NCBI GenBank assembly: GCA_016630905.1
Contig: WBMQ01000004.1
Location: 1,426,001 to 1,490,000, forward strand
Direction: 5' to 3'
Source of the DNA: Capillidium heterosporum
Lineage: Eukaryota; Entomophthoromycota; Entomophthoromycetes; Entomophthorales; Capillidiaceae
DNA length: 64,000 bases
Position numbers and translations under genes: made by a program. This document shows, piece by piece, positions 48,456-60,627 of this stretch (position 1 is the first letter of the stretch; every line of letters begins with the position of its first letter). The notes below the pieces were generated by a model. The model did not search any database, was not told the origin of the DNA, and worked only from the letters and a program-made list of their open reading frames with translations.

Positions 48456-49645
48456 TTAATTACTAGTGCTTGAGGCAGGTTCGAACGAAAGTAGATTTCC
48501 AAAGTAGATGTGTTGTACCACCGGGAACTTCCCTAGAACTTCCACCTTGAACATCTTCACCAATCCCGAGTTGACTTTGGTCCAACTGAGTACCGAGGAG
48601 ATATCGTATAGCATTGGAGAGTGCTCATGGAATGGACCACGCTTGACCTTTTATAATCAAACCATATAAATATAAGCTCCATGTAAAACATTACTTGATG
48701 TATGAACTTGATGCAGCCAAACAGTAGCGAAGTTTTGTACAGCTTATCTACTTGATCAGTTTCCCTAATACTCAACGGGTAGTATTCGGAATCTATAATT
48801 GAGCATTAGCATCAGTAGATACTTAAAAAGAAACAAACCTATCATCTGAGAACTTCCCCATATATAAGGAACAAACTGGAAGTCATCTAAGCCCCATACA
48901 CCGTGGGAACCGGCTGGTTCCAATTTGAATTTGGTCTGCAGCTTCCGTACTATCTCCAGATACCTGCCTAAATTTAGAATACTCTATAACCTTGTATCAA
49001 TTACTTTGGCAAGATAGTAAGGGCAAAGTGTTTGAAATCGGTCTGCTTGAAGAACTGTATGGAGCTTAGACCGTACAAAAATATGATAAAGTTGAGCTCA
49101 TGGCCAGTCCCATAGTCAATCCTAGTGGAATCTCCAAAACTAAAAGTTAGGTAAGTTAGAAGCTCCACCTTGGCCTCCACAAGGTGCAATGGTAACAGGT
49201 CCGTTAGAAGCTTCTCCCTAACCTTATTGAAAAAACTTATTACTATCGTCAAAACTAAATATAAAAAATAAAAGATTAGCTTACGTTGTGGAACTCTTGA
49301 TGCCAAGTTCTAAATGCTAAGTTTCCGAACCTGCTGCCTTCTCCTTTGACCAGTTCAACTTCTTCAGCTAAAGTCAAAAGTTGATCCAACAGATTCAAGA
49401 CGCTTTTCACTTCCTATAAGGATTTAAAAAGGTTAGTTCTTTACCTTCAAAGTACAACTTACATTTGATAAACTGTCGAATTCTACTTTTACTGGAGTTG
49501 GAGTTGATTTTACGAGGGTGTTGATATACTCGATGAAGTTGACTATTTCTTGGTAAGCTCTTGAGTTTTTCCATATCAGCATGTCCTCTTCACTCTTTAT
49601 CTCAAGTTTTGGCTCTTTAAATATGTACTGCGTCGGCCCTACCAT
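48456..49645 (-). CDS. PTPA: Serine/threonine-protein phosphatase 2A activator (PTPA/Rrd)
   Basis: Six minus-strand exons, 49645-49463, 49413-49285, 49222-49005, 48963-48839, 48792-48695 and 48647-48456, with introns of 37-62 nt, give 314 residues. PTPA is a peptidyl-prolyl isomerase that helps activate the PP2A catalytic subunit. Motifs: [12 protein letters not shown] near the start, [36 protein letters not shown], and the highly conserved [16 protein letters not shown] with [15 protein letters not shown]. The start at 49645 is the first ATG; the frame extends upstream only through a TTG. One junction (49005/48963) uses the second of two close acceptors (TTTAG/GCAG) to keep frame. I cannot say whether it is the Rrd1- or Rrd2-type paralog. 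Confidence 0.92.
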
Positions 49646-50687
49646 GCTGTTCAAGTTTCTTTACTGGTTGCTGATGATAAGTTCTTGAAAGAAATGAGTT
49701 TGGAAGCTATTCGAGTTTTGACTTTTATAGACTGCCAAATATGATATCATTTACAGCTTCATCAGATAAACTTTATATTTGCATATATGGTACAAAGTTG
49801 AAAGAAGAGCGCCTATTTCTAGTTTACAATGTTGTGATAAGATAGGAATAAAGATGTAGTATATGTTTTAATTAAACTTTTAGTATAGCTGAATAGTTAT
49901 TTGTAAAGCATTGCGATAAGCTTAGGGTCTTTACATGCATTATAAAATAAGCTAGGTTCATTTTAGGCTGTGTTACTAGCTATTCTGATGCTTTGGCCGT
50001 TATGAAGTGCTATTAAAGGCTTATAGAAGGTTCACAACGGTGAGCTGCATCATCATAGGAAAATTTTAGAGTAGCTGAGCTACTTTGCTTTCAGAATGTT
50101 GGAAAATAGTAAACTATATCTTAAAGACAACTTCTAAAGCTGTATTGCCTACAAACTGCTTTACGATGCTATGAAGTTAAGTGTGTGCTATCTCATCATC
50201 CTGTTGGCATATACTAGCCTAAAACTTAATTGATATACAATTATTTTGACTGTATCCTTAAAAAAACTATGTATAAAGGCTGCATTGTAAATGTAAGTAT
50301 TGTAGGTCCATATTCATAAATTTTCACTTAGTTATAATTTTACTAGACTAGTAAATGCTCACATATATCTATGTATTGAATTGTCAATATATATTTATAT
50401 ATTGTATAAAATATCATAAACTCTTATTAACTCTATTATTGAAAATATAAATAAGAACTTTAACTAAAGCATTTACTAGGAATTTGAATTGCAAATGTTT
50501 TCAAAATCCATACAATAAAAGGTATGTCGAGTTAAGCGTACATAGGCTAAAACTTATAAATGTATAATCCATGTAAAAATTTCAAAGAAAGTATAAATTA
50601 AGATGAAAACATTACCTTTTGCAGCACTCTTCATAGTTCACCAAAAATTTATTCTAATGGTCTATAAATCAATTCACTACAATTTAC
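49646..50687. other. Intergenic, no gene recognised
   Basis: A+T-rich region upstream of PTPA and downstream of uL14m. No tRNA or other RNA gene seen. Confidence 0.5.
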
Positions 50688-51080
50688 CTAGATAACTTTA
50701 GGAGCTAAAGCGACAACCTTAAGCCACTGCCTCTGTCTCAATTCGTTAGCAACCAAGCCAAGTACACGGGTACCCAAAGGCTGTTTGTTACTGTTCAAGA
50801 GGACGCAAGCATTGTCGTCAAATTTGATGTACCTACCGTCCGGTCGTAGCACCTCCTTCTTACAGCGTACGATAACGGCGCGTCGAACATCTCCCTTCTT
50901 GACTTTGACGACGTTAGCGGATTGGCGTAAGCTGGTGTTGATAGGTTTAGCCTTCTTAACGGTAACTACAATCTCATCCCCCAGGCTAGCTACTTTGCCG
51001 TTACGTAGAACTTTGATACATTCTACCAGTACGGCACCCGAGTTGTCGATAACGTTCAAGATGGATTTCAGTTGGATCAT
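50688..51080 (-). CDS. MRPL14: Mitochondrial large ribosomal subunit protein uL14m
   Basis: Intronless, 130 residues, bacterial-type L14 (yeast name Mrpl38). Evidence: the start [37 protein letters not shown], a [19 protein letters not shown] segment, and [18 protein letters not shown] with [14 protein letters not shown]. Cytosolic uL14 differs clearly in length and in these motifs, so a mitochondrial role is inferred. There is no long presequence, as is common for this protein. The gene is divergent from the amidase gene at 51264 with 183 bp between the two start codons, a likely shared promoter region. Confidence 0.92.
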   Translation of the reverse strand: MIQLKSILNVIDNSGAVLVECIKVLRNGKVASLGDEIVVTVKKAKPINTSLRQSANVVKVKKGDVRRAVIVRCKKEVLRPDGRYIKFDDNACVLLNSNKQPLGTRVLGLVANELRQRQWLKVVALAPKVI

Positions 51081-51263
51081 TTAGGCTTGGAGATAAAAGT
51101 TTGTAAAATTTGATGAAGGGTTTGAAGGTTTTGATTTTTTAGAAATTTGCAATTGAACCAATGAAATCGATAGGTCTTTGTAGATGAAGTACTTCGTAGA
51201 TTGGGAATTTGGGACTGAATTTTCACGATTCTACGACTTCGCAACTTTAGTAAATTGAAGAGC

Positions 51264-52371
51264 ATGAGAGTAGCTGCCATCCAGTACGACATCAAGCTGA
51301 AAAATGTAGAGCGGAATACAAGGAAAGTTGACTCGTTGATAGAAAGGTAAGAATTTTAGAATTTCATTATTTTGAATCAGTATACTATCTATTTATTTTA
51401 CCAAGATTCTGGTTTTTTAAATTTAAATTAGTTTGAAGGAAAAGCCTGATTTAGTTGTCTTACCCGAGATGTCTTTCACAGGTAAGATTACATTATTTCG
51501 CAGATTATATTGAGCTTTATTTAATTAGGATATTTATTTGACAACTATACCGATATTAAGCCTTACCTTGAACAATTTACAACAAATGAAAAGTTGATGG
51601 GTCCAAGTCTGAAGTGGGCAACCCAAACTGGTAGGTATTTTAAATTTAAATTAAATATTAAATGCATTTGTAGCTCAAAAGTACAATTGTAACGTTATCG
51701 TTGGTTACCCCGAGGTTACCGATGAATACGTAGCTGGAGAACCAAAGTGTTACAACTCTAGTACCGTAGTTGGACGTACTGGCTCCATAATTCATCATTA
51801 CCGCAAACATTTCCTATTTGAGGCTGAATTAGGCTGGTGCTCTAAAGGCTCTGGGTTTAGCACCTTTGACTTAGAAGGGGTCAAGACCAGCGTTGGTATC
51901 TGTATGGATCTGAACTACTCTGATCCTTCCAGGTTCTATGATCATGAGTTTGCCACCTACCTTGTGGATAACAAAGTTCAACTGGTCATTATTCCTATGA
52001 ATTGGCTTATGTCCGATATAAGCAATCCAACTGAGTCCTCCAACGAAACCCATGTGTACTGGATCAGCCGGTTGTTGCCATTACTTGGAGATGTTAAGCA
52101 GAATGACACCGTCCATGTTCTTTGCTGTAACCGGATAGGCAAGGAGAAGGAGACTACTTTTGTAGGCACCAGTGGTCTATATCGGTTCGGGGCTCCCAAG
52201 GATGACTTCACTGCTCTAAAATTAGGTCATGATAACAACAAAAGGATTGCTAAAACAGCATTCGATAGCGACTATACCGATATCTTGATGATAGTCAGTG
52301 AAAATTTCGAGACTTTAACTAGCCTAGGTCATTCCAAGGACGATGTGCTAACATATCAACTAGAATTGTAA
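51264..52371 (+). CDS. NTA1: Protein N-terminal amidase (Nta1-type, nitrilase family)
   Basis: Four exons, 51264-51346, 51432-51481, 51529-51630 and 51674-52371, give 310 residues. Nta1 deamidates N-terminal Asn and Gln of proteins to Asp and Glu, the first step of one branch of the Arg/N-degron pathway. The nitrilase catalytic triad is visible: Glu in LPEMSFTGY, Lys in HHYRKHFLFEAE, and Cys in GICMDLNYSD. The context around the Cys and the following NWLMSD fit Nta1 better than generic omega-amidases. The N-terminus MRVAAIQYDIKLKNVERN is the usual first strand of the fold. No targeting signal is obvious. Confidence 0.88.
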
Positions 52372-53098
52372 GGATCATTAAGATTTACAATTGGATAATA
52401 GCGGAGTTTAAAAACTTAGGTTATATATTCGTTTTGTACAAGAAAGCATCTGCAACGTTATTAAATCTACTTCGATTCTAATTAAATGATTCATTAATAA
52501 GCTGGCCCCATATACTTGTTTGAATCCACTATTTTAATTTCAAATAGCTGTATGTTTATATTTGTATCCAGCTATACATACTAAACCTCCGGTACACCCT
52601 ATCATCATTTGAGATGTATACTATTGAGTATTTATTTATAGATTGGAAACTCTAACTCAATAATATTAAATATACTCATCTTTCGAAAGACTCCTTGTCT
52701 TCAGCAGGTATACCTTTGATTCTCCTCCTTGATCCTATTTGCCGGTACATAATTTATAGTTTATTTAATACTTGGAAACTCCATTCCAGCTTCATATACA
52801 GTAACATGTACCCTAAAGCGGATATGATATCTTACATAGACAAACCAATTAAATTTTTATTAGGAGTTTTTCACTATAGGTGGATACTAGAAATATATAT
52901 GGTTATATTTGAAGAGTTAAAAGCTTTGTCTAAAGAGCATTTTTACAATTTGTCATTCCTCAAAACTGAAGCCAAATTCGTATCCTAGAATTAAAGCTTT
53001 GATTCCTGTATGACACCTAACTAAATCGACAAAAATCGACTTTATATTCGAAAATCCAAGCGATCCTGCTTCTCTATCTTAGCGGAACACATTAATAT
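52372..53098. other. Intergenic, no gene recognised
   Basis: A 97-codon frame at 52695-52988 has no ATG start, no family resemblance and no intron support, so it is not called. Otherwise A+T-rich spacer. Confidence 0.45.
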
Positions 53099-55317
53099 AT
53101 GGAAGGTCAAGATAGAGAGAATGGGAGGAGTCAACCACCAGCTCATCCAACCAACCATAACCATGCACCAATGTATCCACCACCCAGAATGGCATTTCCT
53201 AGACACCCATACCCCCAATACTACTCCTCAAATTTCTTACCCGAGCAGTACTATCAACCGAATCCATTCCAACCTTATCAACCTTACCCAACTTACAGCT
53301 ACTATCAAAACTTTAGACCACAAGTTGAAAGTAGACCTCCCAACTTTAGACCACAGCTTGAACTTAGGCAATCAAATTTTACATCGCAGGCTGAAGGTAG
53401 AAATCAAAGCAATCCAAGCTTAAAGAAAGGTATAGTTGATTATATGATGGTATAATTCATTAATTTATTAAACTTAAGAGGAAGCAACCCTACCAACTTC
53501 CGAAGTTTCCGAATCCAAGAAGCAAAAAGTATCCGAGAAAGTCCCAATCAAATTGAGCAACGCATTCCTATCCTTGAAGAACGACTTGAACATGGATACC
53601 AAGGATATCCACTTGGCTAACGAGTTGATGGACAATTTAATAAATAGATGTAGTCATTCCGATATGAAGGTACCTTAACATAACTTACTAATCGACAGGA
53701 ATGACTTATTTTTTAATTTTTAGAATATGAAGGATTGGGTGCTGAATATTAACAAAGTCCGAGGAAATTTGGACGAGGAGTGTAGGCGGATTGGTCAGTT
53801 TTACCATTTCCTAACCTGCTTTATTTTGGAGTTAGAGGGATTTAAGAGGAGGCTTATGGTGCTCTACCTCATTAACGACCTCATGTTCCATGAGTTTAGC
53901 TATAAATTGGGGTGGATTAAACGAGATCTGAGTAGATTTATTCCTTATCTAGTCTACCATACTTTAACTTCCCTGCTACCTACCAACATGAACGACAAGG
54001 AGGAGCTGCTTCAGGTACGATGATTTCCTACTCTTACACATCTAACACTGTTTCCAACATCTAGCTATTTGAGATCTGGGACAAGCATGGGATTCATCGG
54101 GAACGAAGAGGCCACTCAGTTCAAAGGATATGTCGAAAAGGGTATAGCCACTTTCAAGCCACCTGGTGTTCCCCAGAAGCCTAGCCTAAGTGTCAAGAAG
54201 GCGTTCCGGTACGACGCCAAAGAGGTACACCGACCTACACCGGCCGAACTTGAGGCTTACGAGAAGTCAGAGGACCAACCGGAAGGCAGCTGAAGATATT
54301 GCTAAGAATCCGATTGTGGTATCGAAACCTACACGTAAGCTGAATGAAGGATTTTAATTCGCATGTAACTAATATGTCATTTACTTGAAAATAGATCCGC
54401 ATGGGCTCACCCCGTCCATCACAGGTCCAATTCCACCACCACCACCACCCCCGATACCAGCCCCCAATTCGCAGATCCAAGGCCCCTCCAGCCAATTCGG
54501 CTACCTGATTCCAGCTCCTACCCCTAATATACAGTACCCTCCCTATGTTCCAGGCTACCCGAACTACCCCAATTTCCCCCAGTTCTCGTACCCACCTCAG
54601 TACCAACCCAACTTTGGATATCCGAATCCAAACCCATTTCCTCGACCGTTCCCATCAGTTGGGAGCTTACCCCTACCACCACCGCCCCCGCCTCCACCAC
54701 CGTCGAACCAATCTTTTCCAAGGGACGGTTTCACGGTACCACGACCCAACCTACTCCCACCTTCAGTCCAAGTTCCACCTCCGCCTCCGATCCTCATTCC
54801 ACCTCCACCTCCGTCTGCACCGTCTCATCCCTTGACTTCACGACCAGTCTATCCATCCATACCACCGCCACCCCCCTTCCCTTCACAGCATGGCATAACT
54901 CCCTACCACCATGTCCCGGCCGGTGTTATGGTCAGATTGTGTCAACCCACCAACTCCACTCAACTTCTCGAACCTTACCAACCGTTAAATTCCCAGCTGG
55001 CCCAGAAGCTCCCTGTCATCGAGTTACCACCCGATCCTAAACTATTGGAGGCGGTGGAGGAGTACTATCGAGGTATGGATTCTACCTTAAGTTCAGAAGG
55101 GTTGGGCTGGCAAAAAGGATACATCGATAGCTGGATCCAGCAACAGAGACTTAAGCTGAAGCGTAAAAGTGAGGAGGGGAGAGATAGTAACGATGAGGAT
55201 GAGGATTCCCAAGATGAAGAGGAAGAAGAGGAACCAGTTACTCGAGTACTTCGAACTCCACCTAACCTAAATGATGCTTGGAGTCCTGATCTTCACATGC
55301 CTAGGTTCAAAGGTTAA
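53099..55317 (+). CDS. CID-domain, proline-rich RNA-processing protein (CHERP/SCAF-like), two frame breaks
   Basis: Five exons: 53099-53429, 53479-53669, 53724-54014, 54065-54334 and 54395-55317; about 667 residues once two extra bases are skipped. The N-terminus is Pro/Tyr/Gln-rich (1-110). A CID/VHS-like domain follows (about 125-280), with KNMKDWVLNINKVRG, RRLMVLYLINDLMFHE and LFEIWDKHG. The last exon encodes long proline runs (54425-54890), then GWQKGYIDSWIQQQRLKLKR and an acidic C-terminus. CID proteins of this kind bind the Pol II C-terminal repeat and link transcription to splicing or 3' processing. Exon 4 changes frame twice: near 54090-54097, between WDKHG and GNEEATQFKGY, and near 54268-54272, between EAYEKS and TNRKAAEDIAKNP. 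Each needs one base skipped, and only then does the splice at 54334/54395 (phase 1) enter the open last exon. Confidence 0.82.
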
Positions 55318-55424
55318 TTTTCTAAAAAGTAGTAGGATTTTATAACTGTTGTAATTTAATTTGGATAAACAATGTAAATTAAAGAGTTTATAAAAACTAT
55401 TGAACCCGCTTTATTTGTAAAAAG

Positions 55425-57372
55425 TTAGTTTTCCGGTAGATACTTGTAGGGGTTCAAGATGGCGTTAGGATCGAACAACTGCTTGATACGCTTCATGAGG
55501 GCAATGGAAGTTTGGTCTTTAGAATAGCTTAGGTACTGGGCCTTTTGTAACCCCAGCCCATGTTCAGCCGAGATGGACCCTTTAAATTGAGCTATAAAAT
55601 TTATATTAATCTACATATTGAAGATAAAAAGCTACCAGTAAGTTCGTAAATGAAAGGCTCCAAAGCTTTAGAAACTTGCTTATCAACCGACTTGGCGATG
55701 ACATTCAAATGTAAATTCCCGTCTCCCAGATGCCCGTACCCAGTGACTTGGGAGATGGCACCCGATCCATCCTCCAGAAGCAGTCCATAGTCTTTAAGGT
55801 GAGTGCGCGTCTCCTTGACGATGTGGTAGAGATGGGGTACTGGAACCGAGAGGTCGAACTTGTACGCCTTTCCAGCCTTACTTATAGCTTCAGGGACGAA
55901 CTCCCGGTACTTCCATAGACTTTCGCGCTATATAGAGGTTTTAGAGTTAAAAGTACGTGTTTGAAAACTTTCAAGTTACCTGGGTGTCATCCTGAGCTAC
56001 TATACCATCCTTGGCTATACCCGACTCCAAAACCTCAGTCAATAGCTCATCCAGTTTCTATTTACAGTTTAGTAGATGGTAAAAAAGTAAAGTTACCTGG
56101 TTGTCGTGGTCTGAGTTGGATCCATGAGTTTCGATGAGGACATAGAAAGGGTAGGTCTTGTCCAAAGGTTGCTTGAGGTGAGCAAAGTTTTGAACGGTGG
56201 ACATGCTTTCAGTATCCATAAATTCGAAGGCTACATAAAATACTTAGTAGACGTAGGAAAGGCCATAATTTATACCCGATAAAATTTCAGCCAGATTGGC
56301 CTTGGTAGTTTGGAACAACTTCAAGATACTTTCGTAGGACTCCAAACCGAACAGCACTACGTTTACCGACTAAAATATAGACATTAAAAATGGATCTCTA
56401 ATAGCTGATGCTACCTTTGGAAGTGGGGGGCACAGTATAGCAATTTTGGTTATAATACCCAAGGTGCCTTCTGATCCAATAAACAACTGTTTCAAATCGT
56501 AACCTTTTGAAAAATAATCAGTATGAATAGATATTGCAGGGTAAAAAACATTACCAGTGTTATCTTTTCGTAAGGTAGATAAATTATCTAAAACGGTACC
56601 GTCAGGTAAGACCTAAAAATCTACCGTTAATTTTCCCACCAAATAACTTCAATGTACCGCTTCTAAGCCTAGGACATTACCATGCAGGGAGCCGTATCTC
56701 AACAATCTCAACCCGCCGGCATTGGTAGCCAAATTCCCACCGATATGACAGCTATTGTCCAGAAGTTTAAAAAACACTACCTACATTTTTTTAAAATTAC
56801 CTCCCCTTAGCACCCAAGTCGATAGGCATAGTAAATCCTAAAGGGTTGAGGTACTGGTTCAGATTCTCCAAAATACAACCGGCCTCACATACTAAGATAC
56901 CGGAAGTGGGGTCAAAGTCAATGACTTTATCCAGCTTACTCAAGTTGACTATCAACTCGTCAAAAACGGGAGTGCTACCACCTTTTAAAAATAAAATAAA
57001 AAACTGCATATCAAAATAATCTTATTTACCTACTAACCCCGTATTACCACCTTGTGGTACTACAGCTATGTTGTTGTCATTACAGTAGGTTAAAACCTCT
57101 TGCACCTGTTCGGTAGAGTTGGGCTTGACTAGTAACTTACTTTGACCACGTAACTTACCTACCCAATCCTCGTTGAAATTGGTTAGGACTTCGGGGTCGG
57201 TGGTGGAGTTGTTGGTATCAACAATACTTTTCAAGTGGTGGATATGGAGGTCCTCGAGCTCACTGTAAGATTTACGTGTCAAGTTGGGATAGGTGGTGGA
57301 AGTTAGTGGGATGGAACTGTAGGGACGTACAGGTGGTTTAAATATGGATCTTCTTAATAAAGTTTTTAACAT
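55425..57372 (-). CDS. D2HGDH: Mitochondrial D-2-hydroxyglutarate dehydrogenase (Dld2/D2HGDH type)
   Basis: FAD enzyme that oxidises D-2-hydroxyglutarate (and in yeast also D-lactate) in mitochondria. Ten minus-strand exons run from 57372 to 55425 (first 57372-57030, second from 56981), all with short GT-AG introns. The start [20 protein letters not shown] is a typical Arg-rich presequence. The FAD-binding region reads [27 protein letters not shown] across exons 1-2, then [21 protein letters not shown] and [18 protein letters not shown]. The C-terminal part has [17 protein letters not shown] and [16 protein letters not shown], with the metal and substrate ligands expected in GHxGDGNLH and EHG. 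The ending [15 protein letters not shown] is typical. It is convergent with the CID gene, 107 bp apart. Confidence 0.9.
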
Positions 57373-58731
57373 TTTGAGGCTGGGAAGATGAATTGAGAAA
57401 GATGGAAGTAGTTTCTTTGGGTTTAGTAGAGATGGCTTGTTCTTTTTATCTTTGAATGGAAGGATGACGAAGTTTTACTCAGGTGATACTGCTAAATTTT
57501 TACTTGAGAATTTTCGATCCCTATTTTTAGATTTCATCTGATTAGCAGACTATAGAAAGTTGAACAGATTAATAGGATAAATTTGCTCATTTCAATATAT
57601 ACAACCTGATGATTACCTCATTAGAGCCAGAATTCAACTGTTTCCACAATTATAAAGATCAGTAAGGCTATTATAGAACATGATCGAATATGTTGAGATT
57701 TATAGTAAAAACTCTAAAATATGCTGAATAGCCTATTAAATTTCTATAGGATGACATGGATTTTTTACTACTTTTACGAATAAGAAATTTCTATCATCAA
57801 ATTTTAAGTTTATTTAGGTAAATCTAAAATATACTTAAAGTACTGTATCGAACTTGGTGTACTTTTATGTAAAAATTCCTCCCAAACTCAACCAGATTAT
57901 TTTGATTTCAAGATATGCTTAAATTATATATATTACAGCCATCATCTAAGTTAGGAAATTGATGAAATAGCATCCATAATAAACATATGACTCTAGCTAG
58001 GCATTATATTGTCAATTCAACAGATAGCTGTATATGGAATATATGTTATATCTTATGATTATAGGATATAAGCTTGAAATCGTTAGTAGAGGAGCATTTT
58101 AAACCTACATGAATATTTATACCTTTTAAGCTACAAACTATATCCAATTTTTCCAATAAAACATCATCTCCTTATTCTGAGATATATTTGCCATCAACTT
58201 GGTATCTGCTAGTACTTTCAATTTACTTGTAGGTAGCTTTTCAACTTAACAGCCAAAGATAAAGGATAATATAGGATCTAGATTTAAAGTGGCGGAGGTA
58301 CCAAACTAAATCTCTCAATATGAATGTCTTAGTATAGTTGAAGGACGATCTCTTCAAACTAATATTTTGTTTAAAAATTAAAAGAATAGTAGGTATAAAG
58401 TTTATATATATTCTGCTCATCCAATGTTGAACGTAATGATAAGCCTAGAATTTAAGTAAGGAATCCTTGCGCTATTTATTAGAATGGATCGGCAAAAGCT
58501 TTACGATTATCCAAGTACTTTTGAAAACCTATCGTAACTTTATTATGATAAATTGGACTCGATCGACTATGCATAGTAAACTGCTTGCCCCTAGTAGCAC
58601 TAGTGCCTTCAGATACTAAGTTCAGGAGCCCACTAACAAAAAGTCTCGAATTATATGAAAACAGTATATATAAGGCTCAAGATTTTCAATATTGACTAAA
58701 AATTATCAAAAGCAAAATATCAATTACAAAT
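57373..58731. other. Intergenic between divergent genes
   Basis: A+T-rich upstream regions of D2HGDH (minus) and tyrosinase (plus). No gene recognised. The tyrosinase TATA box is at its right end. Confidence 0.5.
58665..58674 (+). promoter_or_regulatory. TATA box of the tyrosinase gene
   Basis: TATATATAAG lies 67 bp before the ATG at 58732, with an A-rich leader between. Confidence 0.55.
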
Positions 58732-59952
58732 ATGAACTTCAAAATATCCAGTTTAATATTCATCTCACTTAATCTATCCACATTGGTCCATTCCCAAGCC
58801 TGTACCACCTTAGTAAAACGCAGGGAGATCCGGGAACTGAACATAACTGAACGTACTGCTTTCTTCAATGCAGTAAAGGCACTTCGCAACTTTGGTGGGG
58901 TAGATGTCTTCAGCCAGAGCTGTAGTACCCATTACAGCTACCAAGCCTCAGCCCACGGTGTGCCGGCCTTCCTACCATGGCACCGTGAGTACTTAAGACG
59001 CTACGAAATAGCTCTACAGAAAATAAATCCCGGCGTCGTTCTACCATTTTGGGATTGGTCCAAGGACAGCCAGTTCCCCGAACAATCCGTCGTACTCGGT
59101 CCTGATTACTTTGGTGGCAATGGAAGGAGTAGCGACTTTTGTGTGGTAAGTGGCCAATTTGCCAACTTCAAAGTTACCATACCCAACAGCCACTGCTTGA
59201 AGCGGGATTATGATGGTGGCAATTACATCTCTTCTTTGTATTCGACCGAAGCCATTGAAACCATCATCAAAAAGTCGCTCACTTTTGATCAGTTCCGTAG
59301 GGGAATCGAAGGAGCACCACACGGCTCAGTACATATGAACATGGGTGGGGACTATGGCGACTTTTCTACCATGTACTCACCTAACGATCCCATATTTTAC
59401 CTCCATCACGCCTATATCGACATGTTGTGGGCCGAATGGCAAGCTCGAAACCCAGCCATTTCCAACAGCTACGATGGTAAAGCTGGATCACGAACCGTCA
59501 CCTCAGCCGACACTATGAGTCCCTTTGGCATCAAAGTCTCACAAGTTCTGGATACTCGAGCTGCTGGATACTGCTACTACTACGACCGCTGGTCCTACAA
59601 AGTACCAAATACAACTGCCATAGCTACGCCCACCACCTTGAAACGAAGGGGGCTCGTAGACTTGGATGTCGACGTCCAAGCTGATCTTAATTTGGTCATC
59701 AACCCTAAGTTTGACAGTTTGATTGATCCCAACTTGCGCAAGAACCTCAAGGGTGGTAAACGTTACAAGACGATCAAAATTAAACCTAGTGACCGAAAGA
59801 TTAAGAGGAAGATTAGAACTCCTAAACCATTGTCCGAAGCCTATATCAAACGCAACAACCTCAATTTGGATAATGTACGTCAGACCGAGGCTGAACTTGC
59901 TTTGATCATGGAGTTGTTGAATGCTGATGATAACTATACACCTAATCAATAA
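58732..59952 (+). CDS. Secreted tyrosinase (type 3 copper enzyme)
   Basis: Intronless, 406 residues. Residues 1-21 (MNFKISSLIFISLNLSTLVHS) form a signal peptide, giving a secreted enzyme unlike the intracellular tyrosinases of many fungi. CuA ligands: His67 (STHYSY), His75 (ASAHGVPAFL) and His84 (PWHREYLRR). CuB ligands: His197 and His201 (APHGSVHMNMGG) and His226 (DPIFYLHHAYIDMLW). The FWDWSKD and YSPNDPIFYLHH contexts are typical. The last about 100 residues are a basic, low-complexity extension (KRYKTIKIKPSDRKIKRK). Tyrosinases oxidise phenols to quinones and can feed melanin synthesis or wall cross-linking. Melanin function is inference; a related catechol oxidase activity is possible. 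Confidence 0.9.
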   Translation: MNFKISSLIFISLNLSTLVHSQACTTLVKRREIRELNITERTAFFNAVKALRNFGGVDVFSQSCSTHYSYQASAHGVPAFLPWHREYLRRYEIALQKINPGVVLPFWDWSKDSQFPEQSVVLGPDYFGGNGRSSDFCVVSGQFANFKVTIPNSHCLKRDYDGGNYISSLYSTEAIETIIKKSLTFDQFRRGIEGAPHGSVHMNMGGDYGDFSTMYSPNDPIFYLHHAYIDMLWAEWQARNPAISNSYDGKAGSRTVTSADTMSPFGIKVSQVLDTRAAGYCYYYDRWSYKVPNTTAIATPTTLKRRGLVDLDVDVQADLNLVINPKFDSLIDPNLRKNLKGGKRYKTIKIKPSDRKIKRKIRTPKPLSEAYIKRNNLNLDNVRQTEAELALIMELLNADDNYTPNQ

Positions 59953-60627
59953 ATTTATTTGTTTTTATTATAAGAAGGTATATTATCTTTTATAGAGATT
60001 ACTTTCTAATTGATTTATGTGTTCGATTTACACACGTTGATTTATTTGAAATAAATATATATTTTAATAGTATTTTTATTATACAAAAGTTTAGTAGACT
60101 ATCAAAATATCTTTAAATATATTGCAAATACTTTATCGAATTTATGTTGATGTTTTTACCAAAGCTAGTAACTCATACGAATAGAGTTTTTAAACTGTTT
60201 CCAACAAATTCTATCTTCCTATGAAAAAAGTAAACTACATATACTTGACTTTTCAAGTTCATCAAATTTATAACTGTCTGTAGTTATATTTATAATGTTA
60301 GCATTATAATGGCAAAAATATTGCTATCGTTTACATATACCAATCTATAGGATTTATAATATTGCTCTGAGTTGTGCCATTTTACACATACAAGAATTCC
60401 AATTAAACCGAAACTATGTTAAATATTGTTTCAAGATCCGATTTTTCAATATAAAATTAGGCCGTAATTTGAAGTTTCCCCTTTCTCTAAAGGTAAGCCC
60501 GGCGAACTTTAAACCCATTTTACTTTATTGATGTGCATTTTTACCAAGCTCTATCAACTACCTACTTTTCGTCACAAACCTGTGCACCGCAACCTTACCC
60601 AACTCATAGTTATAGCAATATCAAAGT
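59953..60627. other. Intergenic, no gene recognised
   Basis: A+T-rich spacer between tyrosinase and the third kelch gene. Nothing recognised. Confidence 0.5.

Noticed and set aside
48964-49004. A frame break in PTPA
   Set aside because: Using the second acceptor (GCAG) four bases downstream restores the frame without any anomaly.
52695-52988. 97-codon open frame downstream of Nta1
   Set aside because: It begins at a non-ATG codon, has no recognisable domain and no promoter or intron support.
54425-54890. CCA/CCN-rich stretch as a separate repeat element
   Set aside because: It is the proline-run coding sequence of the CID protein; the opposite-strand Gly-rich frames are its shadows.
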